Shown here: in pieces, positions 63,330 through 64,000 of the stretch
Layout: each line of letters opens with the position of its first letter
Position numbering within the stretch: the stretch's first letter is position 1
Assembly: GCA_038237925.1 (NCBI GenBank)
Contig: JBBRYF010000006.1
Coordinates: 62,001-126,000 of the forward strand
Direction: 5' to 3'
Source of the DNA: AC-32 sp038237925
GTDB lineage: Bacteria > Actinomycetota > Thermoleophilia > Gaiellales > Gaiellaceae
DNA length: 64,000 bases
Position numbers and translations under genes: made by a program
The notes under the pieces: generated by a model
The model's input: the letters and a program-made list of their open reading frames with translations, nothing else
Database searches by the model: none
Told to the model about the DNA's origin: nothing

Positions 63330-64000
63330 TTGCCCTACCTGCTCCCGTGCGTGCTCGACGCGCGCCTGCCGCGCAGAGAGCCCGCGCTGAAACAGCAGCT
63401 TGTCGAGCGTGTCGGCGTTCTCGACGTAGGCGGTCAGCTGTTCCTCGGCCTCGGCCTGCTCTGCCTGCGCCCGATCGAGCTCGCGACCGGCGCTAACGAC
63501 GTCGACCAGCCTCGGCGCTGTCTCGAGCGCTCCCGCGAACCATTCGCCCACGAAGTCGTCCAGAGCCTCGACGCGCACGAAGGCGCGATCGGGGCAGGCG
63601 ACCGAGGCCGCGTTCTTGCAGAAGTAGGCAACCGCGGAAGTTCCGTCAGCGCGCTTGCGGCGAACGACCTTCAGTGTCTTGCCGCAACCGCCGCAGCGGG
63701 CGATCCCGAGCAAGAGCCGGTCGTTGTTCGTATCGCTCGGCGGCGGTCCCTGTCGCCTGCGTCCCGCCTGGGCCGCGTCCCAGAGCTTGCGGCTGATGAT
63801 CGCCGGGTGCGCCTTCTCGTTCACGTACTCGCCGCTGCGCGCGACACCGAGGTAGCAGGGGTTCGAGAGAATCTGCCGCGCCGTCGAATCCGACCAACCC
63901 TGCTCGCGGGCGATCTGCGAGAACGACTCTCCCTCGGCGCGCTGCGCAAAGACCTTGTGCACGATCTTCGCCTTCCGCGGCTCGATCGCAAGTCGACCGT
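63111..64000 (-). CDS. Large serine recombinase, C-terminal part (N terminus beyond window)
   Basis: The frame runs off the right edge; about 296 residues are visible. LAIEPRKAKIVHKVFAQRAE, IAREQGWSDSTARQILSNPC and YLGVARSGEYV are the recombinase domain; CGGCGKTLKVVRRKR and YFCKNAASVACPDR form the zinc ribbon; the region after it has the coiled coil (AEEQLTAYVENADTLDKLLF). The catalytic serine domain lies outside. Likely integrase of the element to its left; such enzymes need a directionality factor, possibly the HTH protein at 58589. Confidence 0.9.
   Translation of the reverse strand, partial: GRLAIEPRKAKIVHKVFAQRAEGESFSQIAREQGWSDSTARQILSNPCYLGVARSGEYVNEKAHPAIISRKLWDAAQAGRRRQGPPPSDTNNDRLLLGIARCGGCGKTLKVVRRKRADGTSAVAYFCKNAASVACPDRAFVRVEALDDFVGEWFAGALETAPRLVDVVSAGRELDRAQAEQAEAEEQLTAYVENADTLDKLLFQRGLSARQARVEHAREQVGQLAARLTQIPAGGTLPGLWAAFEPVERREVLSGFLDRVEVRRGASNDLPRHVRIVWTDGTVAKHESRVRVAAA

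Larger units (their letters stand above)
58583..64000. mobile_element. Accessory element with capsid gene and serine recombinase
   Basis: From the HTH protein at 58589 to the recombinase at the right edge, the region holds almost only very small overlapping plus-strand genes, an HK97-fold major capsid protein, two Cys-finger proteins and a SWIM protein. It has no terminase, portal, protease or tail gene inside the window. Boundaries are not defined; the left end should lie between 58188 and 58583 and the right end lies outside. Confidence 0.65.

Noticed and set aside
1..64000. CRISPR arrays or rRNA genes
   Set aside because: No regularly spaced short repeats and no rRNA-like sequence were seen anywhere in the window.

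Overview
The window is about 70% G+C, with dense genes, many ATGA/GTGA overlaps, frequent GTG and TTG starts, and a mihF-gmk-rpoZ-coaBC block. This points to a high-GC actinobacterium. Secreted proteins built from TFTFTDSD-type Ig-like modules, DUF2382 stress proteins and the general gene style suggest class Thermoleophilia (Gaiellales/Solirubrobacterales). That placement is inference, because no rRNA gene is present.

Layout. (1) 1-5915: a partial lipoprotein, a TetR-HTH/SpoIIE-phosphatase fusion, and a run of small envelope and stress genes (TM-helix channel-like protein, PRC-barrel/DUF2382 pair, PAP2-like and YihY/BrkB membrane proteins). (2) 5916-7436: an apparent integration scar, the 3' half of a tRNA-Gly, followed by a sulfotransferase. 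(3) 7568-16189: secreted sialidase-like protein, hemA-hemL, proline-rich and Ig-repeat surface proteins, a HIT hydrolase and an L,D-transpeptidase. (4) 16190-22865: CorA, two paralogous MFS exporters flanking a secreted protein with an in-frame TAG, tRNA-Arg(CCG) and a truncated copy of its 5' half. (5) 23001-29349: dgcA-dgcN (D-glutamate use), a secreted glycosidase-like protein, two tandem M29 aminopeptidases and a YfcE-type phosphodiesterase. (6) 29328-31905: a complete IS1595-type transposon with 24-bp inverted ends, 8-bp target duplication and cargo genes. (7) 31911-36009: a LexA-controlled LysM protein, a SnoaL-like protein, HD-GYP sensor, RNase Z, DUF2007 and a methyltransferase. (8) 36032-45159: the pyrimidine operon pyrR-pyrB-pyrC-(nucleotidyltransferase)-carA-carB-pyrK-pyrD behind a PyrR-binding leader. 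(9) 45156-52784: mihF-gmk-rpoZ, a cupredoxin, coaBC, MoxR-DUF58-transglutaminase and a TPR protein. (10) 52785-58187: pilB, dtd and a large curlin-like secreted protein. (11) 58583-64000: an accessory element with an excisionase-like HTH protein, an HK97-fold major capsid protein, a chain of very small overlapping genes and a large serine recombinase running off the right edge.

Themes. The pyr operon makes UMP precursors up to orotate (pyrE and pyrF are not in the window). hemA-hemL makes 5-aminolevulinate. MoxR/DUF58/transglutaminase is a conserved membrane-associated set. Four genes (MFS1, phosphodiesterase, methyltransferase, pyrR) seem to have CTG as their only workable start. The most unusual features are the capsid-bearing mini-element at the right end, the transposon inserted exactly between one gene's stop codon and the next gene's -35 box, and the in-frame amber codon in an otherwise intact secreted protein.
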